From the NCBI RefSeq assembly GCF_014196295.1, contig NZ_JACIDK010000001.1, positions 414,785 through 478,784 on the forward strand: a DNA stretch of 64,000 nt, written 5' to 3'. Both the position numbers and the translations under genes were made by a program. Positions 7,058-15,369 of the stretch are shown here, piece after piece. Position 1 is the stretch's first letter, and every line of letters begins with the position of its first letter. This stretch comes from Phenylobacterium haematophilum. GTDB taxonomy: Bacteria > Pseudomonadota > Alphaproteobacteria > Caulobacterales > Caulobacteraceae. The notes beneath the pieces were generated by a model. It did no database searches and was not told the origin of the DNA. It was given only the letters and a program-made list of their open reading frames with translations.

Positions 7058-8857
7058 TCAGGCCCCCACAGCTGTTGCGATCGGGGCGTCGGCCCGGGCG
7101 TACTCGCCAAGCGCTGCAGCGAGATCGCCCATCAAAGCATCCCAATCGGCCGCCACGCGCGGCCAGAACATTCGAACCTGACTGTACCAGGCATAGTGCT
7201 CGGCCCCCAGACGCGCCCAGTTGTCGGAGGAGGTCAGCAGCCAGGTCGACGCGCCACAGGCCGCGGCGAGATTGAAGCTTGCGTTCGAGAACCCGACGGT
7301 GAGATCGAGGGCGCAAGCCAGGGCGGCGACGTCGTCCAGGTCGTTCTTCAGGTCGATGCTTGCCGGCTGGTGAATCTCGACGCCGAATTCCTTCCGAGCC
7401 CGTTCAATGCTCTGGCTTTGATCGCCGTACTGGAGGTTGACGAAACTGACACCAGGCGTTTGCAGCACCGGCGCCCACTTTTCGAACGGGGCGAAATGTC
7501 GGTGGCGTGTCGAGTCGATCACCATGCTGGTCCAAAGCAACCCGACCTTGCGGCCAGGTAGACCCGAAAGGGCGTCGCGCCAGTATAGAACGCGATCGGG
7601 GTCGGGCGTCATGAAGCCCTGCGGACGGTGGGGGTACGCGTCGATGGAGCGACGGAAGTGGCGCAGCGCTTCGCCGAGCGGGGCCCAGGCGTCGATCCTG
7701 GACCAATCCTGCTCCAAGAACGGGATGCGACGGGCCGTGCGGCCCTGCACCTTCTGACTGGCATGAGCGCCGACTTCGGCTTGCGGGAAGGAGCGAGCGA
7801 AGAGCGTCCTCAACCGATCGGTCACCGCAAGGGTCAGACGACCGCTGCAGCCCAAGGCCTGCTCGACGTCCGCGACCACATTGGCGAACAGGACCTCGTC
7901 GCCAAGCCCTTGTTCGCCGACCAGCAGCAGGCGGCGGCCGGCGAGATCGGTCCCAGGCTCCCAGCGTGGCACGGGGACTACGAAATCCACGGGGTCGTAG
8001 TATGTCCGCTCCAGCCGTGCCGCATAGGCGTCCCAGCCCTCACCAAGTCGCCCGGTGGCCAACAGCATGGTGGCCAGAGCAAAGCGCATCATGGTCAGGT
8101 CTTCTGACGTACGCGCGCCGTCCATGGCTTCACGACACTGATTGATCGCTTCGTCATGCTGGCCAGCCGCGAACATCGCGTTGGCCAGATTGTATCGCGC
8201 CTTGGCCTGGGTCGGGTCGAGTCTCAGCGCTTCCCCGTAAAACAGGCCCGCCTGCTCGGTTTCCCCCATATCCTCCATGACGGTGCCCAGCGTGTTCCAC
8301 AGCATCACCTTATCGGGATGCGCCTGGAGCGCGGGCTTCAGGACCTCGATGGCCTCGTCGTAACGCATCTGGCTGCGCAGCACACATGCGAGGTTGTTGG
8401 TGCTCTCAGGAGCATTGGGGCGGAAGGCGAGATAGTGGCGGAAGAGCGCCTCGGCCTGGGGCAACATTTCCATCTTGAAGGCCAATCGACCAAGGTCGTT
8501 GGCGATGGGCGGATTGGCCGGGTCCAGCGACAAGCCGCGCTCGTAGGCTTGGAGCGCCCCGGGCCAATCGCCAAGCTGCTCGCGCGCGATCGCCAGCAGA
8601 TGCCACGCATGGATCAGGCTCGGGTCCCGGTCGACAGCCTTTTGGGCGGCCTCGCGCGCGGCCGCATAGTCCTTGCCGGCGATATGGCCGAGGGCGCGTT
8701 TGAGGAAAGGAAGGGCCTGTTTGGCGGCCTTCAGGGCTCCAAGCTCGCCGCGCAGCCGCGACACCGACTCCCTGGAAGCCGAATCCCCGGCCGGCCCGCC
8801 GCGGTGCGTCTGGATGCGGCGAGGGGGCGCAGTCGCTGGGTCCGAAGTGTCACTCAT
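7058..8857 (-). CDS. FlmG-like TPR/glycosyltransferase, copy 2
   Basis: A 599-residue paralogue of the following gene, with the same order: N-terminal leader, TPR region (LIHAWHLLAIAREQLGDWPG, IANDLGRLAFKMEMLPQAEA) and GT-B-like domain (GEQGLGDEVLFANVVAD near residue 314, VGLLWTSMVIDSTRHRHFAP, VNLQYGDQSQS, LKNDLDDVAALACALDLTVG). Its length is close to that of Caulobacter FlmG. It is the first gene of a two-gene minus-strand unit diverging from flbT across a 178-base region containing a CtrA-type box. The probable role is cytoplasmic glycosylation of flagellin, possibly on different flagellins or sites from copy 1. Confidence 0.78.
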   Translation of the reverse strand: MSDTSDPATAPPRRIQTHRGGPAGDSASRESVSRLRGELGALKAAKQALPFLKRALGHIAGKDYAAAREAAQKAVDRDPSLIHAWHLLAIAREQLGDWPGALQAYERGLSLDPANPPIANDLGRLAFKMEMLPQAEALFRHYLAFRPNAPESTNNLACVLRSQMRYDEAIEVLKPALQAHPDKVMLWNTLGTVMEDMGETEQAGLFYGEALRLDPTQAKARYNLANAMFAAGQHDEAINQCREAMDGARTSEDLTMMRFALATMLLATGRLGEGWDAYAARLERTYYDPVDFVVPVPRWEPGTDLAGRRLLLVGEQGLGDEVLFANVVADVEQALGCSGRLTLAVTDRLRTLFARSFPQAEVGAHASQKVQGRTARRIPFLEQDWSRIDAWAPLGEALRHFRRSIDAYPHRPQGFMTPDPDRVLYWRDALSGLPGRKVGLLWTSMVIDSTRHRHFAPFEKWAPVLQTPGVSFVNLQYGDQSQSIERARKEFGVEIHQPASIDLKNDLDDVAALACALDLTVGFSNASFNLAAACGASTWLLTSSDNWARLGAEHYAWYSQVRMFWPRVAADWDALMGDLAAALGEYARADAPIATAVGA

Positions 8858-8903
8858 TACGCCGCCCCAGCATCCCGCATGCTGCGATCTTGAAAAATCA
8901 TGC

Positions 8904-8918
8904 TTAACGGTCTGCTAA
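8904..8918. promoter_or_regulatory. CtrA-type box (TTAA-N7-CTAA)
   Basis: TTAACGGTCTGCTAA lies in the divergent region between the FlmG-like operon and flbT. The CtrA consensus is TTAA-N7-TTAA, so one base of the second half differs. CtrA drives early flagellar genes in Caulobacterales, which makes the position sensible. Its distance is 47 bases from the FlmG-like ATG and 118 from the flbT ATG, so either could be the target. Confidence 0.5.
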
Positions 8919-9035
8919 TGCCCTGGGGCGACGAGGGCGTCGCAAGGTCCGGTTAACCCCTCGCATCTAGCCTTGCCCAATCGGACTGCTGAGCGCAGGC
9001 AGGTTGGGCGACACGCCTCTATTGGAGACTGAGGA

Positions 9036-9461
9036 ATGCCGCTTAAGCTGTCCCTAAAGCCTGGCGAGAAATTCGTTCTCAACGGGGCGGTGGTGCAGAA
9101 CGGCGATCGCCGTACGACCCTTGTTCTGCAGAACAAAGCGTCGGTTCTTCGCGAGAAGGACATCATGCAGCCCGAGGACGCCGCCACGCCGGCCCGTCGC
9201 ATCTATTTCCCGATGATGATGATGTACCTCGATGATGGTGCAGCGAACCGCTACTATGACGAGTTCGTCCAGCGCCTGACCGAGTTCATGGGCGTCATTC
9301 GCAATCCGGAAGTGTTGGCGGAATGCGTCGCCATCTCAAAACACGCCATGGCGCGCGAGTACTACAAGGCGCTCATGCTGTGTCGGAAGTTGATCGAGTA
9401 CGAAGACGAGAGGTTGGGGAATGTCGCTTCGAGCTTACCAGCAGGCGGCGAGCCGGGCTGA
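9036..9461 (+). CDS. flbT: Flagellin mRNA repressor FlbT
   Basis: A 141-residue protein with the typical FlbT start ([20 protein letters not shown]) and body ([16 protein letters not shown] type segment, here [16 protein letters not shown]). In Caulobacter FlbT binds the 5' leader of flagellin mRNA and destabilises it until the hook is finished, so it couples filament production to assembly. GGAGACTGAGGA precedes the ATG. The last 41 bases overlap the flaF gene, a strong translational coupling. The 5' leader of the first flagellin downstream is its expected target. Confidence 0.93.
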   Translation: MPLKLSLKPGEKFVLNGAVVQNGDRRTTLVLQNKASVLREKDIMQPEDAATPARRIYFPMMMMYLDDGAANRYYDEFVQRLTEFMGVIRNPEVLAECVAISKHAMAREYYKALMLCRKLIEYEDERLGNVASSLPAGGEPG

Positions 9462-9792
9462 GGCCCCTAAGGACGCCGAGTACCGGCTGTTCGGCCAGGT
9501 GACGCGGGCGCTGATCGTGGCGTCCGAGGCTCCGGCTACGGATTTCGCGGTGCGGATCGACGCTATCGACTGGAACCGTCGACTGTGGTCGACGCTGGCG
9601 CGCGATTGTTCCGAGCCGGACAACAAGTTGCCGCCGCAGATTCGCGCCGGGATCATCTCGCTCAGCCTGTTCGTCGGGCGTCACTCCAGCGAGGTGATGC
9701 GCGGCGAGGACAACTTCGACACCCTCATCGAGATCAACAAGATGATGATGCAGGCGCTGTCCCAGCGCGCCGACGCGCCCGCCGCGGCCTGA
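9421..9792 (+). CDS. flaF: Flagellar biosynthesis regulator FlaF (FlbA)
   Basis: A 123-residue protein with the FlaF family pattern: [20 protein letters not shown], then helices containing [33 protein letters not shown] and [13 protein letters not shown]. FlaF is needed for flagellin translation or secretion and acts opposite to FlbT. The ATG at 9421 lies inside flbT with GAGAGG in front, and the reading frames overlap by 41 bases. An intrinsic terminator follows. Confidence 0.93.
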   Translation: MSLRAYQQAASRAEAPKDAEYRLFGQVTRALIVASEAPATDFAVRIDAIDWNRRLWSTLARDCSEPDNKLPPQIRAGIISLSLFVGRHSSEVMRGEDNFDTLIEINKMMMQALSQRADAPAAA

Positions 9793-9826
9793 CCGCCGCC
9801 AACAGGTTAACTTCTGACGCGATTTC

Positions 9827-9858
9827 AGCGCCGGCCCTCGTGGCCGGCGCTTTGCGTT
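9827..9858 (+). terminator. Terminator after flbT-flaF
   Basis: Ten-base-pair perfect stem (AGCGCCGGCC at 9827-9836, GGCCGGCGCT at 9842-9851) with a 5-base loop, followed by a T-rich run (TTGCGTTT). It separates flbT-flaF from the flagellin promoter region. Confidence 0.75.
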
Positions 9859-9894
9859 TGAGCTCGCGGCCTTGCGTGGGCGATATCTGCCGAT

Positions 9895-9932
9895 CGGCAA
9901 TATTTGCCGGCCAAAGTGGGCAAATATTGCCG
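9895..9932. promoter_or_regulatory. Paired palindromic FlbD/ftr-like sites
   Basis: CGGCAATATTTGCC (9895-9908) and its exact complement GGCAAATATTGCCG (9919-9932) flank a 10-base spacer. Each arm is itself nearly palindromic (CGGCAAATATTGCCG), so this looks like two operator sites facing each other. GC-ended palindromes of this kind about 100 bases upstream of sigma-54 flagellin promoters are the ftr elements bound by FlbD in Caulobacter. The sites lie roughly 120-155 bases before the expected transcription start. The rest of the 317-base gap (9793-10109) holds only the terminator and the promoter. Confidence 0.6.
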
Positions 9933-10023
9933 GCGCGGGCGGTTGTGGGAACGTCAGGGCGTGGTTTACCCCCGGTAAACACAAAAAATACAATTAAAAC
10001 AACATGTTGCGGTGATGGCGGCG

Positions 10024-10039
10024 TGGCCCCGCACTTGCT
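10024..10039 (+). promoter_or_regulatory. Sigma-54 (-24/-12) promoter of the first flagellin
   Basis: TGGCCCCGCACTTGCT fits the RpoN consensus TGGCACG-N4-TTGCW, with the GG and GC doublets separated by the required 10 bases. Transcription would start near 10051, giving a flagellin leader of about 60 bases, which is where FlbT control would act. Confidence 0.75.
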
Positions 10040-10109
10040 TTGTGTTGGGAGGGCAAAATGCCTCCGGCAGTCAAAACGACGCCGGTCTCCGAGAAAAGGA
10101 ACCACGCGT

Positions 10110-10943
10110 ATGGCCATGAATTCGGTTAATACCAACCAGGGCGCGATGATCGCCCTGCAGAACCTCAACACCACCAACAAAGAGCTGGGCGTCGTCCAAA
10201 ACCGGATCAACACCGGTCAGAAGATTTCGTCGGCCAAGGACAACGGCGCCATCTGGGCCATCGCCCAGAACCAGCGCGCTGAATCGGCCTCGCTCAACTC
10301 CGTCGTCTCGTCGCTGCAACGCGGCCAGTCGGTGGCTGACGTCGCCATGTCCGCCGGCACCGCCATCTCGGACATCCTCGTCCAGATGAAGGAAAAGGTC
10401 CTGGCGGCGACTGAAGCGGGCCTGTCGACCGCTTCCAAGCAGGCGCTCAGCGATGAGTACACGGCGCTGCGCGATCAGATCAACACGATCGCCAACAACG
10501 CCACCTTCGACGGCGTCAACCTGATCTCGGCGACCACGGTCAACAGCTCGAGCATCAAGTCGATCGCCAACGCCGACGCCACCGCGACCATCGACATCGA
10601 CCACGTCGACCTGTCGAAGTCGAACGCCAAGATCGCCGCGACGCTGACCTCGCTGACCGGCGCCGTGGGTTCGGCGGACGTGAAGGACGTGGAAGACGCC
10701 ATCCAGGACGTCTCTTCGGCCCTCTCGAAGCTCGGCACCGGCGCCAAGGCGCTCGACACCCACATGACCAACGTCATGAAGCTCCAGGACACCCTGGACG
10801 CCGGTGTCGGCAACCTGGTCGACGCCGACCTGGCGAAGGAAAGTGCGCGGTTGCAGGCGCTGCAGACCAAGCAACAGCTTGGCGTGCAGGCCCTCAGCAT
10901 CGCCAACCAGTCGTCGAGCACTCTGCTCGGCCTGTTCCGATAG
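10110..10943 (+). CDS. Flagellin (FljK-like)
   Basis: A 277-residue flagellin with the conserved N-terminal D0/D1 helices (MAMNSVNTNQGAMIALQNLN, INTGQKISSAKDNGAIWAIA) and C-terminal helices ending QALSIANQSSSTLLGLFR. Its short central region matches alphaproteobacterial flagellins rather than enteric ones. Ser/Thr-rich central stretches would be likely glycosylation sites. AAAAGGAA precedes the ATG at 10110; the longer frame back to 9585 is spurious. It is driven by the sigma-54 promoter just upstream and followed by a GC-rich hairpin. Confidence 0.93.
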   Translation: MAMNSVNTNQGAMIALQNLNTTNKELGVVQNRINTGQKISSAKDNGAIWAIAQNQRAESASLNSVVSSLQRGQSVADVAMSAGTAISDILVQMKEKVLAATEAGLSTASKQALSDEYTALRDQINTIANNATFDGVNLISATTVNSSSIKSIANADATATIDIDHVDLSKSNAKIAATLTSLTGAVGSADVKDVEDAIQDVSSALSKLGTGAKALDTHMTNVMKLQDTLDAGVGNLVDADLAKESARLQALQTKQQLGVQALSIANQSSSTLLGLFR

Positions 10944-10981
10944 GCCAAAAGGGGCGCGGTCCCGGCCGCGTCCTGCGTCGG

Positions 10982-11007
10982 CGGCGGGGAGGGAGACCTC
11001 CCCGCCG
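10982..11007 (+). terminator. GC hairpin after the first flagellin
   Basis: An 11-base-pair perfect stem (CGGCGGGGAGG with CCTCCCCGCCG) and GAGA loop. It lacks a T tract, so it may stabilise the mRNA 3' end or terminate only partly. Confidence 0.5.
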
Positions 11008-11060
11008 TCATCGCGCAATTGGGGGCCGCCCCGGCGTGAGAGCCTCGGGCGGATGGGACC

Positions 11061-11336
11061 ATGGAGAACAAGCTTTCGGTCGTGGCGGCTTACCCCGACA
11101 TCGAGTCCGTTCAGGCGCCGATCAAGCCGGTCGCCGCGCCGCCGGCCGTTCCAGCGCCATCGCCGGAACCGGATTTGCGGCTGGTGATCGAAGAGGGGCA
11201 GGCGGGCGGCTTCGTCTACAAGACCATCGACCGCCGTACCGGCGAGGTGGTGCTGCAGCTGCCGCGTGAAGAGGTGCTTCGTATGCGGGACGCCGAGGCC
11301 TATGTGGCCGGAACGGTGATCGCGACACAGGCCTGA
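11061..11336 (+). CDS. flaG: FlaG-family flagellar protein
   Basis: A 91-residue protein with the FlaG core: a variable Pro/Ala-rich N-terminus, then LRLVIEEGQAGGFVYKTIDR and TGEVVLQLPREEVLRMRD, matching the D-x-x-T-G-E-V-x-x-x-I-P pattern of FlaG. FlaG proteins influence filament length and sit in flagellin clusters. The start at 11061 (MENKLSVVAA) has only a weak upstream GGATGGG. It is probably read from the first flagellin transcript or a local promoter. Confidence 0.85.
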   Translation: MENKLSVVAAYPDIESVQAPIKPVAAPPAVPAPSPEPDLRLVIEEGQAGGFVYKTIDRRTGEVVLQLPREEVLRMRDAEAYVAGTVIATQA

Positions 11337-11465
11337 GTCTCGGTTGGCCCGCGTCGCGGGCTCGGAAAGCGCGTCCATCCAAAGGGCGCAACCGCAGCCA
11401 GGCAAAGGGTCTGCGGCTATCGACGCAGCGTCGTTAATCTTTCGGAAACCATGCGCTTCCTAGCG

Positions 11466-11473
11466 TTAACCAT
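11466..11473 (+). promoter_or_regulatory. CtrA half-site-like octamer
   Basis: TTAACCAT lies 57 bases before the ATG of the second flagellin. This octamer is the extended CtrA half-site. A second TTAA is present 31 bases upstream (11432-11435 region) but the spacing is not canonical, so this is only suggestive. No sigma-54 element is seen in the 193-base gap (11337-11529). Confidence 0.3.
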
Positions 11474-11529
11474 AGTTTCGGCGTGCGAGTCGCGCGTCAT
11501 TCATGGGTTCTCTGAAGGAGATTGGCGCC

Positions 11530-12363
11530 ATGGCGATGAGCGTGAATACGAACAAGTCGGCGCTGATCGCGCTCCAGAACCTCAACAGCACCAACGAAAA
11601 GTTGGAGCAGGTTCAGAACAAGATCAACACCGGCCTGCGGGTCGCTAACGCCAAGGACAACGCGGCGGTTTATGCGATCGCGCAGAAGCAGCGCGCCGAC
11701 TTCAGCTCGCTCGGCGCGGTGAAGATGAGCCTCGACCGCGCCACCTCTATCACCGACGTGGCCCTGAGCGCCGGCCAGCAGATCAGCGACATTCTCGTCC
11801 AGATGCGGGAAAAGGTCGTCGGCGCCGCCGAAGACTCGGCCTCGCCCTCGACCCGCAAGGCGTTCGACGACGAGTATCAGACGCTGCTGCAGGCGATCAG
11901 CCAGTTCTCGTCCTCGGCCGAATTCGATGGCGTCTCGGTGCTCAACGGTTCGTTGACCGCCAACCTCAACTTCCTCGCGAACTCGGACGGCGACAGCTAC
12001 ATCGCGCTCACGCCGCAGGATTTCACGATCTCCGGCTCGATCATCAACCTCGACGGCACGGGGCTGACGGGCACGACCACGGCCACCAAGTCGGTGCTCG
12101 CCTCCCTCGACCTGGCGATTGGCAAGGTGACCGCTGCGCTCGCCGAGATGGGCGCGCAGGCCAAGCAGATAGAAAAGCACGTGACCTTCGTCTCGAAGCT
12201 GCAAGACGTGCTGGAGACCGGGATCGGCAACCTCGTCGACGCCGACATCGCCAAGGAAAGCGCGCGCTTGCAGGCCCTGCAGGTCCAGCAGCAGCTCGGC
12301 GCGCAGGCGCTGTCCATCGCCAACTCGCAGCCGCAGGTCATATTGCAGCTGTTCAAGGGCTGA
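11530..12363 (+). CDS. Flagellin, second copy (FljL/FljJ-type)
   Basis: A 277-residue flagellin, the same length as the first, with matching terminal helices (MAMSVNTNKSALIALQNLNS, INTGLRVANAKDNAAVYAIA; end QALSIANSQPQVILQLFKG). The centre differs widely (FLANSDGDSYIALTPQDFTI). GAAGGAG lies upstream of the ATG at 11530, which is preferred over the in-frame ATG at 11503. It is followed by a classical terminator. It appears to be under different promoter control from the first flagellin, as no -24/-12 element is visible. Confidence 0.92.
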   Translation: MAMSVNTNKSALIALQNLNSTNEKLEQVQNKINTGLRVANAKDNAAVYAIAQKQRADFSSLGAVKMSLDRATSITDVALSAGQQISDILVQMREKVVGAAEDSASPSTRKAFDDEYQTLLQAISQFSSSAEFDGVSVLNGSLTANLNFLANSDGDSYIALTPQDFTISGSIINLDGTGLTGTTTATKSVLASLDLAIGKVTAALAEMGAQAKQIEKHVTFVSKLQDVLETGIGNLVDADIAKESARLQALQVQQQLGAQALSIANSQPQVILQLFKG

Positions 12364-12387
12364 CGCCCGACCGAGGAGAGCGTACCC

Positions 12388-12423
12388 GGCCCCGGAGCCT
12401 CTAGGTTCCGGGGCCTTTTATTT
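12388..12423 (+). terminator. Terminator after the second flagellin
   Basis: Nine-base-pair stem GGCCCCGGA (12388-12396) with TCCGGGGCC (12407-12415) followed by TTTTATTT. A strong intrinsic terminator. Confidence 0.85.
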
Positions 12424-12506
12424 GTTCAGGCGGGCGCGGCCTTAACACCTCGTCAGCCCTTGTCGCGCAATCTGCGGTTGGGAAATTCCGTGAGTCGGTG
12501 GGCTAG

Positions 12507-15320
12507 GTGATCAGCCTCGATACCAATCTGCTGCTGGGCTACTATCAGGCCAAGAACGGCCTGAGCGCCGCCGTGGGCGGAACCACGACGAATGTCGCCT
12601 CGTCAGTGAAGAAGGCGCCGACCCCGCCTTGGAGCACCCTGTCTGCGGCCCCGAAGGCCGACGAGATGCTCAAGAGCGTCATGATGGGCCGCAAGTTCAT
12701 CGACGAGTACCAGACACAGCTCGACGTGAAGGGCGCCAGCGAGGATTACCGGCAGCTCTTCGCAATCCACCAGGGCCTGTCGACGCTTGAGGCCTTGGCG
12801 AAGAAGGCCGACGAGAAGGACACCACCGCCGCTGAGCTGAAACGAATTCAGGCCGCCTTTACGCGCGGCATGTCTGAGGTCTCGGGCTACATCGACGATA
12901 CGAACTTCGACAAGCTGCGCCTGACCTACGGCGACGTCGCTGATAAGGCCAAGACGACGGTCGGCGTGCCGAAGACCGTGCCGAAGTACATGACCTCGCC
13001 CCTGCACCAGGGAACGGCGACCGACGCGGTCGACGCGTTCCAGGGCGACATGAAGTTCAGCGTCAAGATCCGGCTGCCGAACAAGGTCGAGACGACGATC
13101 GACTTCGACCTCGCCGAAATGGGCTCGACGACCCGTTCGATGAACGAGGTGGTGAAGTACATCAACGCCAAGCTCAGCTCAGCTGGCTTTTCCACGCGCT
13201 TTGCGGTCGAGAAGATCGCAGGCGCCGAGAAGACCACCGAGGTCAATGGCCGGACGATCAAGCTGGGCGCCGAGCCGGACAGGTTCGCGCTCAAGATTCA
13301 GGGCGACACCACTGAAATACTGACGTTTACCGCGCCGGCGACCTCGCCGGCCGTCTACATCACTCAGACCGCCGGCGATCCGAAACCCGCCAAGACCACC
13401 AAGGTCGAGAACGGCAAGGTGGTGACGGTCACGCCCGATCCCAAGTTGACCGAAGAGCTGATCAAGTTCGAGACCGGCACGACATCGGACGCCGTGCGCC
13501 GCCCCGGCGACGTGAACTGGGTCGAGGGGCGCGTCTTCAACGTCGCGTTGCCGGAAGGCGTGGAGAAGGTCCACAAAACCGTCACCGGTCCCGACGGCTC
13601 GCTTTATCTACTGGCGGACGTCAACGACACCGTCGATGGCCAGACGATCAAGGGCGCCGGCGACGTCGCGCTGATGAAGTTCGATTCGGCCGGCAAGCTC
13701 GTCTACGCGCGCACGCTCGGCGCATCGGCCGATGCGACGGGCCTGGGGCTCGCGGTCGGTCCGGATGGGCAGATCGCGGTGTCGGGCTCGGTCACCGGCG
13801 GGTTCGCCGCCAGCGGGGTGCCGATCGGCACAGGGACGCTGGAGACCATCCCCAAGGTCCTGAAGGCCGACAACGGCGTCGACGAGACCAAGCCCGACAG
13901 TTTCGTGGCGGTGTTCAGCGCGGCCGGCGACGAAATGTGGTCGCAGCGGATGGGCGCGCGCGACGACGACGAGGCGACCAGCGTCGCGTTCGGCGCCGAC
14001 GGTTCGCTCTATGTGCTCGGCCGCACCAAGGGTGCGATGCCGGGACAGACGTCGAGCGGCAACTGGGACAACTATCTGCGCGCCTTCGACGCCGAAGGCC
14101 GCCTGAAATCGACGACCCAGTTCGGCGCCTCCGGCGAGGACAAGCCTGCCGGCCTGGTGGTCGACGGGACCAATGTCGTGGTCGCCTCGATCGAAGGCGG
14201 CGAGGTCAAGCTGCGCCGCTACGACATGACCGATCCGAAGGTCCCGACGCTGTCGGCGACCCGCAGCCTCGGCACGCTCGGCGGCGGCTCGATCGCGGGC
14301 GTCACCATGGACGGCGGCAATATCGTGATCGCCGGCTCGACCGGCGCCACCCTGGGCGTCGCGAACACGACCCGGCCCTCTTCGGGCAGCGTGGACGCGT
14401 TCGCGGCGCGGATATCGATGGACCTGTCGGGGAGCGCCGACGCCATCGCCTACTATGGCGGCAGCGGCGATGACCGTGCGACGGCGATGACCGTCGCGGA
14501 CGGCAAGGTCTGGCTCACCGGCACCACCAAAACCGACCTGCCGGGCATGGACAACGCCGTCGGAAAGGTCGACGGCTTCGCGGTCGGCCTCGACATCGGC
14601 TCCGGCGTGGTTGCCTGGGCGCAGCGCTTCACGGGCTCTGAGAAGATGACGACGCCGACGTCGATCGCAGTGGATCCGGCAGGCGCCAGCGCGCTCGACC
14701 GGCTCGGGCTGCCCAGCGGCAAGGTCGCGTATTCGGACTCGCAGCTCGTCACCTCGGCCACCTCGGCGAGACCGGGCGACACCTTCCAGATCCGCCGGCG
14801 GATCGGCGGCCCGGCCGTGACCATCACTATCGAGGCGACCGATACGCTCGAGAGCCTGGCCAAGAAGATCCAGCGAGCGACCTCTTTCGGTGTGAAGGCC
14901 GAGGTCGTGTCCGACGGCGACGTGCGCAAGCTGCAGATCCGACCCCAGAATAGTCGTTCCAGCCTGGAAATCCTGGGCGGGAAGGGCGGACTGGACGCAC
15001 TTGAGGCCTTGGGTCTTCACGAGGGCTTCGTGCGTAGCACGGTGATGAAGGACGAGAAGATGGTCCCCGGCGACGGCGGTTCGGCCATGTACGGCCTGAA
15101 GATGCCGCGCGACCTCTCGCTGTCGACTAAGGAAGACATCAAGGCGGCCATCGACAAGCTCACCATGGCGATGTCGGTGCTGCGCGGCGCCTATCGCGAC
15201 CTGGAGCAGGGCATGAAGCCGGCCAGCGAAACGAAGAAGGCGACCGGCGAAGTGCCCGCCTATCTCAAGAACCAGCTGGCCAACTATCAGGCGGGCCTGA
15301 ACCGCCTGACGGGCGGCTGA
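12507..15320 (+). CDS. flaEY: FlaEY-like flagellin-locus regulatory protein
   Basis: A 937-residue protein that matches, by position and length, the FlaEY protein of the Caulobacter flagellin locus, which modulates flagellin expression and filament assembly. N-terminal helices (1-150) are followed by a flagellin-IN/hook-like module (about 180-235, MKFSVKIRLPNKVETTIDFD). Next come about seven beta-propeller repeats of the SBBP type (345-728), each with a DGSLYVLGRTKG-like strand. A second IN-like module follows (about 755-820, FQIRRRIGGPAVTITIEATD), then a C-terminal helical tail. The start is GTG 12507; no strong Shine-Dalgarno is seen, so the exact start is less sure than the identity. Confidence 0.8.
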   Translation: MISLDTNLLLGYYQAKNGLSAAVGGTTTNVASSVKKAPTPPWSTLSAAPKADEMLKSVMMGRKFIDEYQTQLDVKGASEDYRQLFAIHQGLSTLEALAKKADEKDTTAAELKRIQAAFTRGMSEVSGYIDDTNFDKLRLTYGDVADKAKTTVGVPKTVPKYMTSPLHQGTATDAVDAFQGDMKFSVKIRLPNKVETTIDFDLAEMGSTTRSMNEVVKYINAKLSSAGFSTRFAVEKIAGAEKTTEVNGRTIKLGAEPDRFALKIQGDTTEILTFTAPATSPAVYITQTAGDPKPAKTTKVENGKVVTVTPDPKLTEELIKFETGTTSDAVRRPGDVNWVEGRVFNVALPEGVEKVHKTVTGPDGSLYLLADVNDTVDGQTIKGAGDVALMKFDSAGKLVYARTLGASADATGLGLAVGPDGQIAVSGSVTGGFAASGVPIGTGTLETIPKVLKADNGVDETKPDSFVAVFSAAGDEMWSQRMGARDDDEATSVAFGADGSLYVLGRTKGAMPGQTSSGNWDNYLRAFDAEGRLKSTTQFGASGEDKPAGLVVDGTNVVVASIEGGEVKLRRYDMTDPKVPTLSATRSLGTLGGGSIAGVTMDGGNIVIAGSTGATLGVANTTRPSSGSVDAFAARISMDLSGSADAIAYYGGSGDDRATAMTVADGKVWLTGTTKTDLPGMDNAVGKVDGFAVGLDIGSGVVAWAQRFTGSEKMTTPTSIAVDPAGASALDRLGLPSGKVAYSDSQLVTSATSARPGDTFQIRRRIGGPAVTITIEATDTLESLAKKIQRATSFGVKAEVVSDGDVRKLQIRPQNSRSSLEILGGKGGLDALEALGLHEGFVRSTVMKDEKMVPGDGGSAMYGLKMPRDLSLSTKEDIKAAIDKLTMAMSVLRGAYRDLEQGMKPASETKKATGEVPAYLKNQLANYQAGLNRLTGG

Positions 15321-15369
15321 CCAGACGCGCGCGCTTGAAACCGTCACTCGCACGGTCTAGCGAGGGCGC

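Noticed and set aside
13608..15353. Long minus-strand open frame inside flaEY (581 codons)
   Set aside because: Composition (Arg/Gly/His-rich, no domain) is typical of antisense frames in high-GC genes; the plus-strand frame has clear repeats and domains.
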